Below, one piece after another: positions 11,596 to 23,339 of a stretch of DNA of 64,000 nt. The position numbers and the translations under genes were made by a program. Every line of letters begins with the position of its first letter. Within the stretch, counting starts at the first letter, position 1. The notes under the pieces were generated by a model. It was not told where the DNA came from, ran no database searches, and saw nothing but the letters and a program-made list of their open reading frames with translations. This stretch comes from Ehretia macrophylla (taxonomy: Eukaryota > Streptophyta > Magnoliopsida > Boraginales > Ehretiaceae): positions 22,393,425 through 22,457,424 of the forward strand of contig CM075771.1 of assembly GCA_037974665.1 (NCBI GenBank), given 5' to 3'.

Positions 11596-14227
11596 ATGGG
11601 TGTTTTTGCTCTAACGTCACAAGCTTCTATGGCAATTTTCATTGCATTGTTGGCATTGTGTCTCCTCCCTCAAAATGCGCAAGGCATAACAAGGCATTTC
11701 GAATTCAATGTACGTCCGGTGGCCTTAGCCTTTAAATTTAGCAGCACACCGTTTCTTGGACTTGCACATACAACGAAAATTTCGTTCACTGAACGATCTT
11801 TTTAACTAATCGTCATATATGTAGTCTAAATGTTATTGATCATTTCATATTGGTGATCTTACATTTGCTAAATTTCTTGTAGATACAAATGCAAAATGTA
11901 ACGCGGCTCTGCCACACTAAGAGTATGGTAACCGTGAATGGGCAATTTCCAGGACCTCGCATTGTAGCAAGGGAGGGTGATCGTTTACTTGTCAAAGTCA
12001 CTAACCATGTTTCAAACAACATTACAATCCACTGGTATGAACTTCAATATCTGATTTATGCTTAGAGTATTATTATATATCACTCGGGTGATGTTTGACC
12101 TTTTCTTATATATACAATACAATTATTACCTTACAAAGGAGTGGTGAAGCATTACTCTAGAAAGAAAATTCAGAGATTTTAGAAATTTGTAATGCTTAAA
12201 TGATTTCTAAAACAGGCATGGCATTAGACAACTTCGAAGTGGTTGGGCTGAGGGTCCGGTATATATTACGCAATGCGCTATTCAAACTGGGCAGAGTTAG
12301 GTCTACAACTTTACCATCGTCAGCCAACGAGGAACACTATTTTGGCATGCACATATATCATGGCTAAGGTCAACTGTTTATGGTCCTCTCATTATTCTCC
12401 CCAAGCGAAATGTATCTTATCCATTTGCCAAACCTCACAAGGAAGTCTCACTCATCTTTGGTAATCAGCAAAACACAAAATTTACTCAAAGAGATTACTA
12501 GACAAAATGACTCATACCCTATATATATATAATATGAACTTAAAAAATTGCAGGAGAGTGGTTTAATGCAGACACTGAGGCCATTATTAGCCAAGCTTTA
12601 CAAACAGGCGGTGGTCCAAATGTCTCCGATGCCTATACTATTAATGGACTTCCAGGGCTGTTGTACAATTGTTCAGCTAAAGGTATGATTTTTCACTAAC
12701 TACAAAAAGTAAGCTAAAGTTTCGAAAAATACAAGGCAATAATCTGTGACTTTTCAAAGCACGGGATCATTTCATCGAATTTGGAAAATCTCAATTAAGG
12801 TGTTATGCATTTTACTTTTATATTTAAATATAACCCCATTACTTATGGTTCTTAATTACAGACACATTTAAACTGAAGGTCAAGCCTGGAAAGACCTATC
12901 TTCTTCGGATAATCAACGCTGCACTAAATGATGAGCTCTTCTTCAGTATTGCAAACCATACTCTTACAGTTGTTGAAGCCGATGCAATCTATGTCAAACC
13001 ATTTGAGACCAATACAATCCTCATTGCTCCTGGACAGACCACCAATGTTTTATTGAAAACAAAACCTCAATTTCCAGGGGCGACTTTTCTGATGACTGCT
13101 AGACCATACGTGACAGGCCTTGGTACTTTTGATAATTCCACAGTTGCTGGCATTCTTGAATATGAATCACCATCGCTTCATTCAACCATCTCAGTGAAGA
13201 AGCTTCCTTTATTCAAACCGTCGTTACCAGCTCTCAACGACACTGCATTTGCCACCAATTTTACGAACAAGCTTCGAAGCTTTGCAACTCCTCAGTTTCC
13301 AGCTAATGTTCCTCAGAAAGTTGAGAAGAGATTCTTCTTCACAGTGGGTTTAGGAACAAGTCCAGGTGAACAAAACCAATCATGCCAAGGACCCAATGGA
13401 ACCAAATTTGCGGCATCTGTCAACAGTGGTTCCTTTGTTCAACCAACCACGGCCCTTCTTCAAGCTCATTTCTTTGGGCCATCGACTGGTGTTTATAGCC
13501 CTAATTTTCCGTATAGTCCTTCTCATTGGTTTAACTATACTGGAATACCACCAAATAACACGATGGTAAACAACGGAACAAGAATTATGGTGCTACCATT
13601 TAACACTAGTGTTGAGTTAGTCATGCAAGATACTAGCATCCTTGGTGCTGCGAGCCATCCTCTTCATCCCCCTGGATTCAACTTCTTCGTCGTTGGCCAA
13701 GGTTTCGGGAACTTCGACCCCAATAATGACCCCAAGAACTTCAACCTTGTAGACCCTGTTGAGAGAAACACTCTTGGTGTGCCCTCAGCTGGATGGGTTG
13801 CTATTCGGTTTATAGCCGATAATCCAGGTGGGTATAAAACAGCTCAAACTTGAAACCCTATAATTATCAATTAATTTTAATCGAGAGTTTTTCCTCTTCC
13901 TATTATTTATTTATTTATTACAATGGACGGTGAAACGACCTGATTAGCGCATACAGTCACTATCCGACCATTCACTTGACTCTTAAATGTCAAAATATTT
14001 ATAATGGGAGTATATAAGTCTCAACTTGAAATCTGAACAATTTCTTGAAACCCTTCTTAAAAATAACTATTACATTTATGTATTATATGTTTACAGGTGT
14101 GTGGTTCATACATTGTCACCTAGAAGTACATACAAGCTGGGGTTTGAAAATGGCATGGCTTGTCTTAGATGGAAAGCTTCCTAATCAGAAACTTCTTCCC
14201 CCACCTGCTGATCTTCCCAAATGTTAA
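11596..14227 (+). pseudogene. Laccase (LAC17-like), copy 1, pseudogene
   Basis: It has the six-exon structure of a secreted blue multicopper oxidase: 11596-11709, 11883-12034, 12216-12460, 12554-12682, 12862-13827 and 14097-14227. Every exon is the same length as in the intact copy downstream, and the splice sites are preserved. Exon 1 encodes a signal peptide ([15 protein letters not shown]...). The gene is broken: exon 3 has TAG at 12298-12300 where the intact copy has Tyr117, so translation would end before the second copper motif. Independently, the third copper motif HPLHLHG has become HPLHPPG (about 13656-13676), losing a copper-binding His, and a nearby TSPC has become TSPG. The fourth motif [12 protein letters not shown] is kept. 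Two unrelated losses of key residues suggest relaxed selection rather than one sequencing error. A miR397 complementary site remains at 12911-12931. Confidence 0.9.
12911..12931 (+). promoter_or_regulatory. miR397 complementary site (laccase copy 1)
   Basis: AATCAACGCTGCACTAAATGA is complementary to miR397 (UCAUUGAGUGCAGCGUUGAUG, recalled) except at two positions. It lies where known laccase targets encode INAALNDE. Retention in a pseudogene is discussed in the findings. Confidence 0.65.
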
Positions 14228-14832
14228 TCTTTGACTTTTACGTTTCAATTTTACACCCCTTTCTAACATCAGTTTGAACTGACTGGCCTTTTTCCAGTTA
14301 GCATTGACTTTTTCTTTTTTATTTTTAATTCTGAGTTTTTTTTATTATTATTTATTATTCTGGCAAGAGGAAGGATGGCTGCATCTTTTGTACCTTTCGA
14401 GTTTGAATTCAACAAAATAAAAAATTGTACTACATCCATATTATCATAGATTTGTTCCTTTGTTTTTGTTCCCCTTTTTCTTTTTCCGTTGAGAAATGAA
14501 ATAATTATTCAACTACTAATATATAATGGAAGAAATTTAATTAAGTACGATCACTATTAATACTAAAAACAGATATCGCATATAACGGGAGCAACAAATA
14601 GTATTTAATTTGTTGAAAGAAAAAAAAAAAGAGAAAGCATAAAGAGAGCATATATGTATATTAAAGACAATATGAGTCACCACCGACTGTAATTTTTTAA
14701 CAGAGGAAAATATAATAACTACATGATGAAATGTTAATTTTGAGAAATACAATATGAGAGTGTTTATTTATACGCTCATAACTTAGTGAGTAAGAATAGA
14801 AAACTAAACTATTTAAGAACATAATCTAATAA

Positions 14833-15800
14833 GGGTAAAGTGCACAAGACCCCCCTGTATTTTTAAAAGCGTGCATAGAACCCCCTTGTGCTCTTAAAAC
14901 AACCAAATACCTCTCATGTGATTTTTAAAACACATTACACATGGCCCCTCCCTACTTTTCCATCAACTTTATTAACGAAATATGTAAAAAGACTTAAATG
15001 CCCTCAATTCTTTTTCTTTTTTCCTTTTCCCTTTTACATTAGACCAAAAAAATAAAATAGAAATATATATATATATATATATTATATGTATGTATGTATA
15101 TAAACACACACATACATACATACACACAAAGAATCATCAATTTTAGTGTTTGGATCTGGAATAATTAGGTTCAACTAATTTTATTTATCTATTTATTTTT
15201 TTGGTTGAGCGATTCAACCAAATTTGAATCATATTTTCTTTTGGTTCTAAACTTGTGCAGTTTAGAACCAAATGATAACATCAACTTACGCCATATTTTG
15301 CGAGCTTTCGTGTTGTGCGAAGCTTTTTCTTTCTTTTTTTTTTTTTTTTCTTCCTAATTCTTGGTTTATTAGTGTTGGAGTGACAAGAGATTAGTAAATG
15401 CAGATTTTACTGTATGTTCTTAGTAAAGTTGACAACTTAAAAGTTATTTGTAGTTTTGGGGGAGGCTGACGGGGGAAGGTTAGGGTAGGGTGGGAGGGTT
15501 GACACGGGGGTGGTGTTTGGGGACGATGACGATTGTTTGCAATTTTTAAATTTTTTTGTGAAAAAGCTATTTTGATAAATGAACAAACATATTTTATTAT
15601 CAAAATTAAGAAAAAACCAATCAAATGTGTAAAATAGGAGTGTGTAATATACTTGCCGTTAAAATTAATGATTTTATTGACGGAAGAACCAACCGTGATA
15701 TATTTTAAAAATCACATGGGAGGTGTTTGGTTATTTTAAAATCACAGAGGGATCATATGCACTTTTTTAAAAACATAAGGGGTTCTTGTGCACTTCACCC
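14833..15800. mobile_element. Non-autonomous Mutator-like element, 968 bp, intact ends
   Basis: The ends are inverted repeats: GGGTAAAGTGCACAAGACCCC on the left, and the complement of GGGTGAAGTGCACAAGAACCCC on the right. Further inverted similarity extends inward (AACAACCAAATACCTCTCATG against ATGGGAGGTGTTTGGTTATT). A perfect 9-bp direct repeat ATCTAATAA flanks it (14824-14832 and 15801-15809), the length produced by Mutator-superfamily insertion. The interior has an AT/ATGT/ACAC microsatellite (15063-15128) and no transposase. Confidence 0.85.
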
Positions 15801-16168
15801 ATCTAATAAATAAATTTGAAACTTAATCCAATAAAGAAGTCAACTTGAATATTGCCTAAACTAATGTCATGACATAAGGAATTATATGAAAATTTAACCG
15901 TGAATATACTTTAACATAGTTAAATAAAGATCCATTGAGGTAGAGTGAATTGATCGTGAGACTTTAGGAGGTATTTAGTTATTCTCAAGAATGTGATTAA
16001 AATTCTTTGATACATTAAAAATATTCGTCAAATTCTTACAAATGTTATTTTTTTATGTTTGATTATTGAGCAGTTTTTCAAAAATGTCCCTAAATCACAA
16101 AAACTAAAATATTGGAGGAGGTGATTGTGGTAGTGGGGGAGGGTGGTGTTGGTAGTCGTGGTGATGGT

Positions 16169-17216
16169 TAGGGATAGTAACGAGTCGGTTATTCGCGGTT
16201 TTGGCAAAATCGAAACCGAAACCGTTTAGCAAACCGAAAACCAAAACCGACACCGAAACCGAAACTGACGGGTTTAAAATTTTCATATTCAAAACTGCAA
16301 CTGACGGGTTTTTAAAAACCCGCAGATAACCGAAACCGAAACCGATTATTTTAAAAAAATCAATTTAAATAGAAAAAAGGTCCAAATTTATGAAAAATCA
16401 ATTAATTTAAATGTAAAAAAAATCTATAAAAATAATAAATCACAATCTATACATATTAAATAATAAAATTAAAGAAATATATATACTGAAAAATAAGAAC
16501 TAAGATAAAACCTCAAACACCACATATATTACTTGCGAAATCCATATATTAGATTGCAAAACAACTAAACTATATTACACTGAGAAATGAGAACTAAGAT
16601 AAAATCATTGAATTAAAACCCTTACTTTAAAATCTAGTATTTTACTAATATTCTAAAAAGCAACTAATTAAATAAAACTAACATAAATTCACTGATTTAT
16701 TCACCAAATAAAAAGGAATTAAAAAAAATAACTCTAACCTACTGCATAGCATACTTCTTAATTATCTTGCGGCAAAGATCATCGGAGAGAGAAGCAGAGT
16801 GAGGTTGACAAGATAAGGGAAGGGAAGCAAGAGTCGATGAGGTCGGGAGAAGTAGGGAATTGAGATAGTGGAATGGGGTTAAGTAAAAGAGTGAGCTGTA
16901 ACCAACAAATAAAAAAAGCAACAGCAACATTTTTACTTTTTTTATTAAATAAATACGAATTTACTATCATACCCTCAAATATATTATTTTAGTGTATATA
17001 TATATATATATATATATAATAAAATAATAAATTACTAATCGGGTTTCGATTTTTGATTTTTTTTAATATCAAAAATCAAAACCTATCGGTTTATCCGTCG
17101 GTTTTGCTTTATAAAATCCAAAACCTAACAGTTTTCCTATCAGTTTTCGTTATCGATTTTTTATTAGGCGGTTATCCATCGATTTCGGGTACAACGGGTA
17201 CCCGTTGCCATCCCTA
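16169..17216. mobile_element. Non-autonomous hAT element, 1048 bp, perfect 8-bp TSD
   Basis: It begins TAGGGATAGTAACGAG and ends with the complement of TAGGGATGGCAACGGG. It is flanked by perfect 8-bp direct repeats GTGATGGT (16161-16168 and 17217-17224). The 8-bp duplication and TAGGG termini fit the hAT superfamily. Next to both ends lie many copies of AACCGAAACCGA-type words and their complements, which may be subterminal transposase sites. No transposase frame is present, so it would need to be moved in trans. The sequence on either side is GGTGGTG-rich and reads as one interrupted older repeat. Confidence 0.85.
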
Positions 17217-17859
17217 GTGATGGTGAAGGTGGTGTAGGTAGTCGAGATGGTGATAACTAAGAACATTTAATGTTGGAGTAGTGTCTCAGAAAAGTTACTT
17301 TCTCATCCCTTACATCATGAGAAGATTATATTTCCAAGAATATAATATATGTAGGAATATTTTTTTGTATTTCAAATCAAACATAAAAATATCATATTAC
17401 TCACTTCATTTTTAAAAAAAATTTAAAAGATTACACGAACCAAACATCATCTCAATTATATAAACTAGCTCGTTCCCTTTTCAAAATGCTCTGCATGATT
17501 CAAAACAACTCTTTTAGTAAGAATAAAAATTAGGGGATTGAAATCAGATCTTATCAAAGTTTCATTTTGTTCTTGTGTGTATAATGTGTGGATTGAACGC
17601 AACAATAGAATCTATAATTTGACTGTGAGTACTGAAGAATAAATTATTGGTAAAATTCTTTTGGATGTTAGAGAAAAAATATGTTTACAACGTAATTATT
17701 CTAATTGCTTAGAGAATAGTATCCTTTGTATAGAATTGTGTATCAGCTTGAGCTGAACATACTTTTGATGTTGTTCTTTGGAGTGGAATGAAATGATTTA
17801 CTTGCATAGCAAAAAAAAAATTAGGTCTACGTAATTTGGACCAACATAGGCATTAATTT

Positions 17860-19980
17860 TACATTTGCAGCTTTCCCGCGTTCACTAAAACAAAACAAAA
17901 ACAAATAAAAATGATAAAAGGGAAAAGAAATATCATTTTAATGAACTCAAAATTCGAAAAAGCAAGGTAACCATTGGGGATTGTAGGAAAAGGAACAGGG
18001 AAAAATTATAAGAAGCTACTTATGAGGTGCAAAAAGAGCTGGAAATCAATGAAAAGAGGTAAAATATAGATTGATAAATTTGTCTTTGTATAGTCGCTTG
18101 AACACACATAGGAGTGTGCAGACCCGAATAACCATTTGCCGAATTGATGAATTGAGATAGTGTTTAATTTATCTTTAATCCTTTGATTATCAAAGAGCTA
18201 GCAGCCACCAGGTTTAATGATCTGGTGGGATCTACAGAATCAGCAAAGAAAAGAAAAAGATTGGCTAAGAGCTTGACATCCAAGTAGAACTCAATAATCG
18301 GTTCATCTCGTCCGCTTGTTTAGAGCATTAAAGTTTAACACCGTTAGTTATAGTTATAAGACAGGGTTGTTAATATGCATTATTTAAGAAAAGAGAAGGT
18401 AGTTAGTAGTTTATTTTGATATCATTGGGATTGTTACATCCTTAGAACACAAGGGAGTGAAATGCTTTTTACCCTACAATTAATTAATGGAGAATTCAAT
18501 ATTGCATTAATGATAAAATTTACTTACGAAAACTAAGTTGCTACGTTTATCCAGAAGTCTACAATTTTCTTGTAATATTTCAAGATTAAGGTGTGTCGTG
18601 CACCAAGTTAGCTTGAGGTTCTTACGAGCCTTTTGGATTTACATTTGCTTCAAGTCACCCATATAGATTATGGCTCTGTTTGCCTAATTTTTAGACATTC
18701 AAAAGCGTTGTCTCAGAGTTTAGAAATTAGAGCTAATCTATTTGGCCTATTTTTTAAAGTACTTTTAGGTAAAATTTGAAGTTAAAAAAAACTAAAAAAC
18801 AAAAAGCTTCGAATTGGAGCTTTTAAGAAAAAGTTTTTGCGAAACTGTTTTTATATAATGCGGGAAGCTATTTTTTTTATTTTTATTTCTCAAATAATCC
18901 CTCCATATTTTTTAAAGTCCAACATTACCCTCAAAATTTTTAAAAACTCAACATTGTTCAACATAAACCAAACAGTTAACAATTTTTGTTCAACAGTACT
19001 TCTAACAAAACCTCTACAATTCAAAAGCTAAAATTTCACAATTAGGCCAAATTAAACTTTTGTAGGAGACAGAAAACTATATATTTGTAAACTGTTTTCT
19101 TCTTTGGGATCACTAGGGAAGAGAGACACGTGAAATTACAAGCATAATTAAAGAAGGAATTAGTGAAATATACACATGATTTGTTCTCTACTTATTATAT
19201 CCCTTAATTCCCTGTTTAAAAAACCTGTAAAGAGTGTGACATGTGAGCAACCGACCAAGGTACCCATTGATTCACCCTCTACTCGTTAATGAAATTTAAA
19301 AAAGGTTGAGACGCTTGAGACGAAAAAATCTTAATTTGCTTGATCAGTAAGGATAATAAGATCAATTATACTATGTTAGCCATGTGAATTATGCTGATTT
19401 GAGGTGATCTATTGAAATGACAAATTTGAGTGCTACAGAAACAAATTGAAGTTTAGATCACGTTGTTAAAAATGTGCTCTTTTTGTTTAATCCTCTTGTC
19501 TTCATCAAAAGAAGGTTAGGTTTATATTTAACAAAAAAAAAAAAAAGAAGAAGGATGTTAGATTATTATTATTATTATTTTCCTCTAACACTCAGCATCA
19601 GTTCATACTTTTTCTAGGACTTGGAGAAATGTAATGCGTAAAGTTATTATATTGATATACTAACCTACAGTAGCATGCAAAAATTATGTTGAAAACACAA
19701 TTTTTGTTTTTTTATTCTTAGCTATAGGCGAATACAATATTGAGATATATATACATGTATCGAGAAACGTATAGAATTGAAGAGGGTCAAAATCATGTCT
19801 AGTCACAGGTACAAATCATATGATCGTGAAGAAGATTGAGGGGAAGGCAAGGAGCTAGGTCAATTGTGATAGTATTGAAATGTCTTGGACACCACTCTAA
19901 ACTTGTCTCCAGCAACAGCTGGGCCAACCAAGCCAGCTGCATTTGAAGCTTATTCCACTTCACTATTTTCTTTACCATTT
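17860..19980 (+). repeat. Laccase upstream module without a gene
   Basis: This stretch aligns in pieces to the upstream region of laccase copy 3 (about 24190-25930). Shared blocks include CATTTGCAGCTTTCCC, CAAGATTAAGGTG with the TTAGCTT block, GAGTGTGACATGT.AGCAACC, GGTTGAGACGCTTGAGACG, and the stretch from CAAAATCATGTCTAG to CATTCCACTTCAC (about 19790-19965 against 25747-25921). Where copy 3 continues into its promoter and exon 1, this copy switches at about 19980 into the upstream region of copy 2. No laccase exon follows it before 20709. A block at 18470-18660 recurs at 19980-20140. An ill-defined repeat (about 18680-19050) interrupts it. Confidence 0.6.
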
Positions 19981-20571
19981 GCCCTAAAATTAATTAATGG
20001 TGAATTCAATACTACAATGATAAAAATTACTTAAGGAAAACTAAGTTACTGCCTTCGTCCATAAATCTTCAATTTCTTGTAATATCTCAAGATTATTAAA
20101 AGACCATGCACCAAATTAGCTTCACGTTCTTTCAATCCTTTTTAAACGTTTGATTTTTCTTTTAAAGTAACTATGTAGATAATGTCTCTATCTAGAAATC
20201 GAACTTTTGCTAGAGATAGGTGATTAGATTTAAAACTAAAGCATTACTCTTGAATCAATCGTCTGATCAATGCATGTCCACAATTTCGAAAATCTCAATT
20301 GAAGGTAGATGAAAGGAGGAAAATTAACTTTAACACCCTTTATATTGGAGATGGTCAATATTTTGATGTCTCGAATCCAACGAAGGAAAGGCTTGACAGG
20401 ATACGAAACAGGTCAAACAAATCCGAATTGTCTTTGACATTACTCTAAAGCTGTTTTCCAACTATAGTTGGTCCAATGAAAACTATTCTTTTTTTTGCCC
20501 AAAAAAAACAATTATTCTTTTTGAGGGTGTGTTACAATTTTCTCCACCTCATATTTCATGATATCTTCATC

Positions 20572-20612
20572 ACCTAATCAACCAAACACCCAATCACAAC
20601 TCCTATATATGT
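20572..20612 (+). promoter_or_regulatory. SMRE pair and TATA box of the intact laccase
   Basis: ACCTAAT (20572-20578) and ACCAAAC (20581-20587) match the consensus bound by MYB46/MYB83-type secondary-wall regulators. They are followed by a CTATATATG TATA box near 20603-20611, about 100 bp before the ATG. The function is inferred from motif match and conservation in all three copies. Confidence 0.6.
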
Positions 20613-20708
20613 ACAATCTCGAAACGCTTTGGTTCAACAGTACCATACAAGTACAAAGTCAAAATTCACCCATCAGAGTCTCAACTCCATTCAAAGAGAG
20701 TAAGAGAA

Positions 20709-23329
20709 ATGGGTGTTTTTGCTCTAACATCACCAGCTTCGATGGTAATTTTTGGTGCCTTGTTAGCATTGTGTCTCCTCCCTCAAAATGTACAAGGCAT
20801 GACAAGGCACTACGAGTTCAATGTACGTCTGGTGGCCTTAGCCTTTAAATTTAATTATATTAACACCACTCACATTTCTAAATTTGCACATATAGTGAGA
20901 GTTTTATACACCGAACTATTTTTTTACAGTTAGTTGTCAGATATGTATGGAATCCTCGTATTTTTCTTTTTATATTGATGAATTTTATTTTTGTTGATTC
21001 TCTTGTAGATACAAATGCAAAATGTAACGCGGCTCTGCCACACAAAGAGCATGATAACCGTGAACGGGCAATTTCCAGGACCTCGCATTGTAGCAAGGGA
21101 GGGTGATCGTTTACTTATCAAAGTCACTAACCATGTTTCAAACAACATTACAATCCACTGGTAAGAACTTTTGATCTCTCATTTATGCTTGGAGCATTGC
21201 TATATATCATTTGAGTGATGTTCAATATTTTCTTATATAATAGATTTTTTTTTTTAATAAAGGAGTAGGAGTACTCGTGAAGTATCATTCAGTGCCATGA
21301 AGCATTACGTTAGAAAGAAAATTCAGAGGTTTTAGAAATTTGTAATGCTTAAATGATTTCTAAAACAGGCATGGCATTAGACAACTTCGGAGTGGTTGGA
21401 CAGATGGACCGGCATATATTACGCAATGCCCTATTCAGAGTGGGCAGAGTTATGTCTACAACTTCACCATTATCGGCCAACGAGGAACACTATTTTGGCA
21501 TGCACATATCTCATGGTTAAGATCAACTGTTTATGGTCCTCTCATTATTCTCCCCAAGCGAAATGTACCTTACCCATTTGCCAAACCTCACAAGGAAGTC
21601 CCACTCATCTTTGGTAATCAGCAAAACACAAAATTTACTCGAAGAGATTACTTGACAAAATGACTCATACCCTACATATATAATATGATCTTCAAAAATT
21701 GCAGGAGAGTGGTTTAATGCGAACACTGAGGCCATAATTAGCCAAGCTTTACAAACAGGCGGCGGTCCAAATGTCTCCGATGCCTATACTATTAATGGAC
21801 TTCCAGGGCTGTTGTACAATTGTTCGGCTAAAGGTATGATTTTTCACGAACCACAAAAAGTAAGCTAATGTTTCGGGATAATCTGTCACTTTTCAAAACA
21901 CTGAATTATTTGAGCAAATTCAAAAAATCACAGAATATTGTGCATTTTACTCTTATTATTTATATCACGTGCTAATATAACGCCATTATTTATGGTCCTT
22001 AATTACAGACACATTTAAACTGAAGGTCAAGCCTGGAAAGACCTATCTCCTTCGGATAATCAACGCTGCACTAAATGATGAGCTCTTCTTCAGTATTGCA
22101 AACCATACTGTTACAGTTGTTGAAGCCGATGCAATCTATGTTAAACCATTTGAGACCGATACAATTCTCATTGCCCCTGGACAGACCACCAATGTTTTAT
22201 TGAAAACAAAACCTCAATTTCCAGGGGCAACTTTTCTGATGACTGCTAGACCATATGCGACTGGTCTTGGTACTTTTGATAATTCCACTGTTGCTGGCAT
22301 TCTTGAATATGAATCGCCATCGCTTCACTCAACAATCTCAATGAAGAAGCTTCCATTATATAAACCATCCTTACCAGCTCTCAATGACACTGCATTTGCC
22401 ACCAATTTTACGAACAGATTGCGAAGCTTAGCAACTCCTCAATTTCCATCTAATGTTCCCAAGAAAGTTGATAAGCGATTCTTTTTCACAGTGGGTTTAG
22501 GAACAAGTCCATGTGATCAAAACCAAACATGCCAAGGACCCAATGGAACTAAATTTGCTGCATCTGTCAACAATGTATCCTTTGTTCAACCAACCACGGC
22601 CCTTCTTCAAGCTCATTTCTTTGGGCAATCAAATGGTGTTTATAGCCCTAATTTTCCGTACAGTCCCTCTCATTGGTTTAACTATACTGGAACACCACCA
22701 AACAACACAATGGTGAGCAATGGAACAAGAATTATGGTGCTACCATACAACACTAGTGTTGAGCTAGTCATGCAGGATACTAGCATTCTTGGTGCCGAGA
22801 GCCACCCTCTTCATCTCCATGGATTCAACTTTTTCGTCGTTGGCCAAGGTTTCGGGAACTTCGACCCCAATAATGACCCCAAGAACTTCAACCTTGTCGA
22901 TCCCGTCGAGAGAAACACTGTTGGTGTGCCCTCAGGTGGATGGGTTGCAATTCGATTTTTAGCCGATAATCCAGGTGGGTATAAAATAGCTCAAACTTGA
23001 AACCCTACAATTATCAATTACTTTTAAGCAAGTGTTTTTCCTCTTCCTATTTTTTTTTATTACAATGGACGATGAAGTGGCCTGATTAGAATAGGTTGAT
23101 AACTGACCATTTTACCCGACTCTTGGGTGTTAAAATGAACAATTTCTTTAAACCCTTCTTGAAAATAGCCATTACATTTGTGCATTCTTTGTTTATAGGG
23201 GTGTGGTTCATGCATTGTCATCTGGAAGTGCATACAAGCTGGGGTTTGAGGATGGCATGGCTTGTCTTAGATGGAAAGCTTCCTAATCAGAAACTTCTTC
23301 CCCCACCGGCTGATCTTCCCAAATGCTAA
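20709..23329 (+). CDS. LAC17: Laccase, LAC17-like, intact (578 aa)
   Basis: A secreted multicopper oxidase (EC 1.10.3.2 family) that oxidises monolignols to radicals in the cell wall using O2; LAC17-type enzymes act in lignin polymerisation. Exons are 20709-20822, 21009-21160, 21369-21613, 21705-21833, 22009-22974 and 23199-23329, all GT-AG, totalling 1737 nt. Residues 1-30 form a signal peptide. All copper motifs are intact: HWHG 88-91, WHAH 132-135, HPLHLHG 479-485 and HCHLEVH 541-547. Leu lies ten residues after the type-1 Cys, which is typical of laccases. Many NxT/NxS glycosylation sites occur. The C-terminus [11 protein letters not shown] and the central region match my recollection of Arabidopsis LAC17 most closely. 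The gene sits between two laccase pseudogenes and carries a miR397 site at 22058-22078, so post-transcriptional control by miR397 is likely. Confidence 0.93.
22058..22078 (+). promoter_or_regulatory. miR397 complementary site (intact laccase)
   Basis: AATCAACGCTGCACTAAATGA pairs with miR397 with mismatches only at the first base and at one base in the 3' half of the site. The site is in exon 5, in the coding block for INAALNDE that is targeted in known LAC2/LAC4/LAC17-type genes. Confidence 0.7.
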
Positions 23330-23339
23330 TCTTGGTTTC

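Larger units (their letters stand above)
11030..14440 (+). repeat. Laccase duplication unit, copy 1
   Basis: Promoter, exons, introns and 3' flank of this unit align closely to the unit at about 20290-23500. Shared landmarks are GGCTTGACAGGATACGAAACAG and CCAACTATAGTTGGTCCAAT upstream, identical exon lengths throughout, and TTTTTCCAGTTAGCATTG with CGAGTTTGAATTCAA downstream. This indicates a tandem duplication of about 3.3 kb after the split from the third, more divergent laccase. Confidence 0.75.

Noticed and set aside
15969-17455. Possible larger TIR element hosting the hAT insertion
   Set aside because: The GGAGGTATTTAGTT / GATGATGTTTGGTT ends are only weakly complementary and no target duplication is visible, so it is not annotated.
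18680-19050. Possible TIR element (TTTGCCTAATTTT versus TTTGGCCTAATTG)
   Set aside because: The inverted similarity is short and interrupted, with no target duplication.
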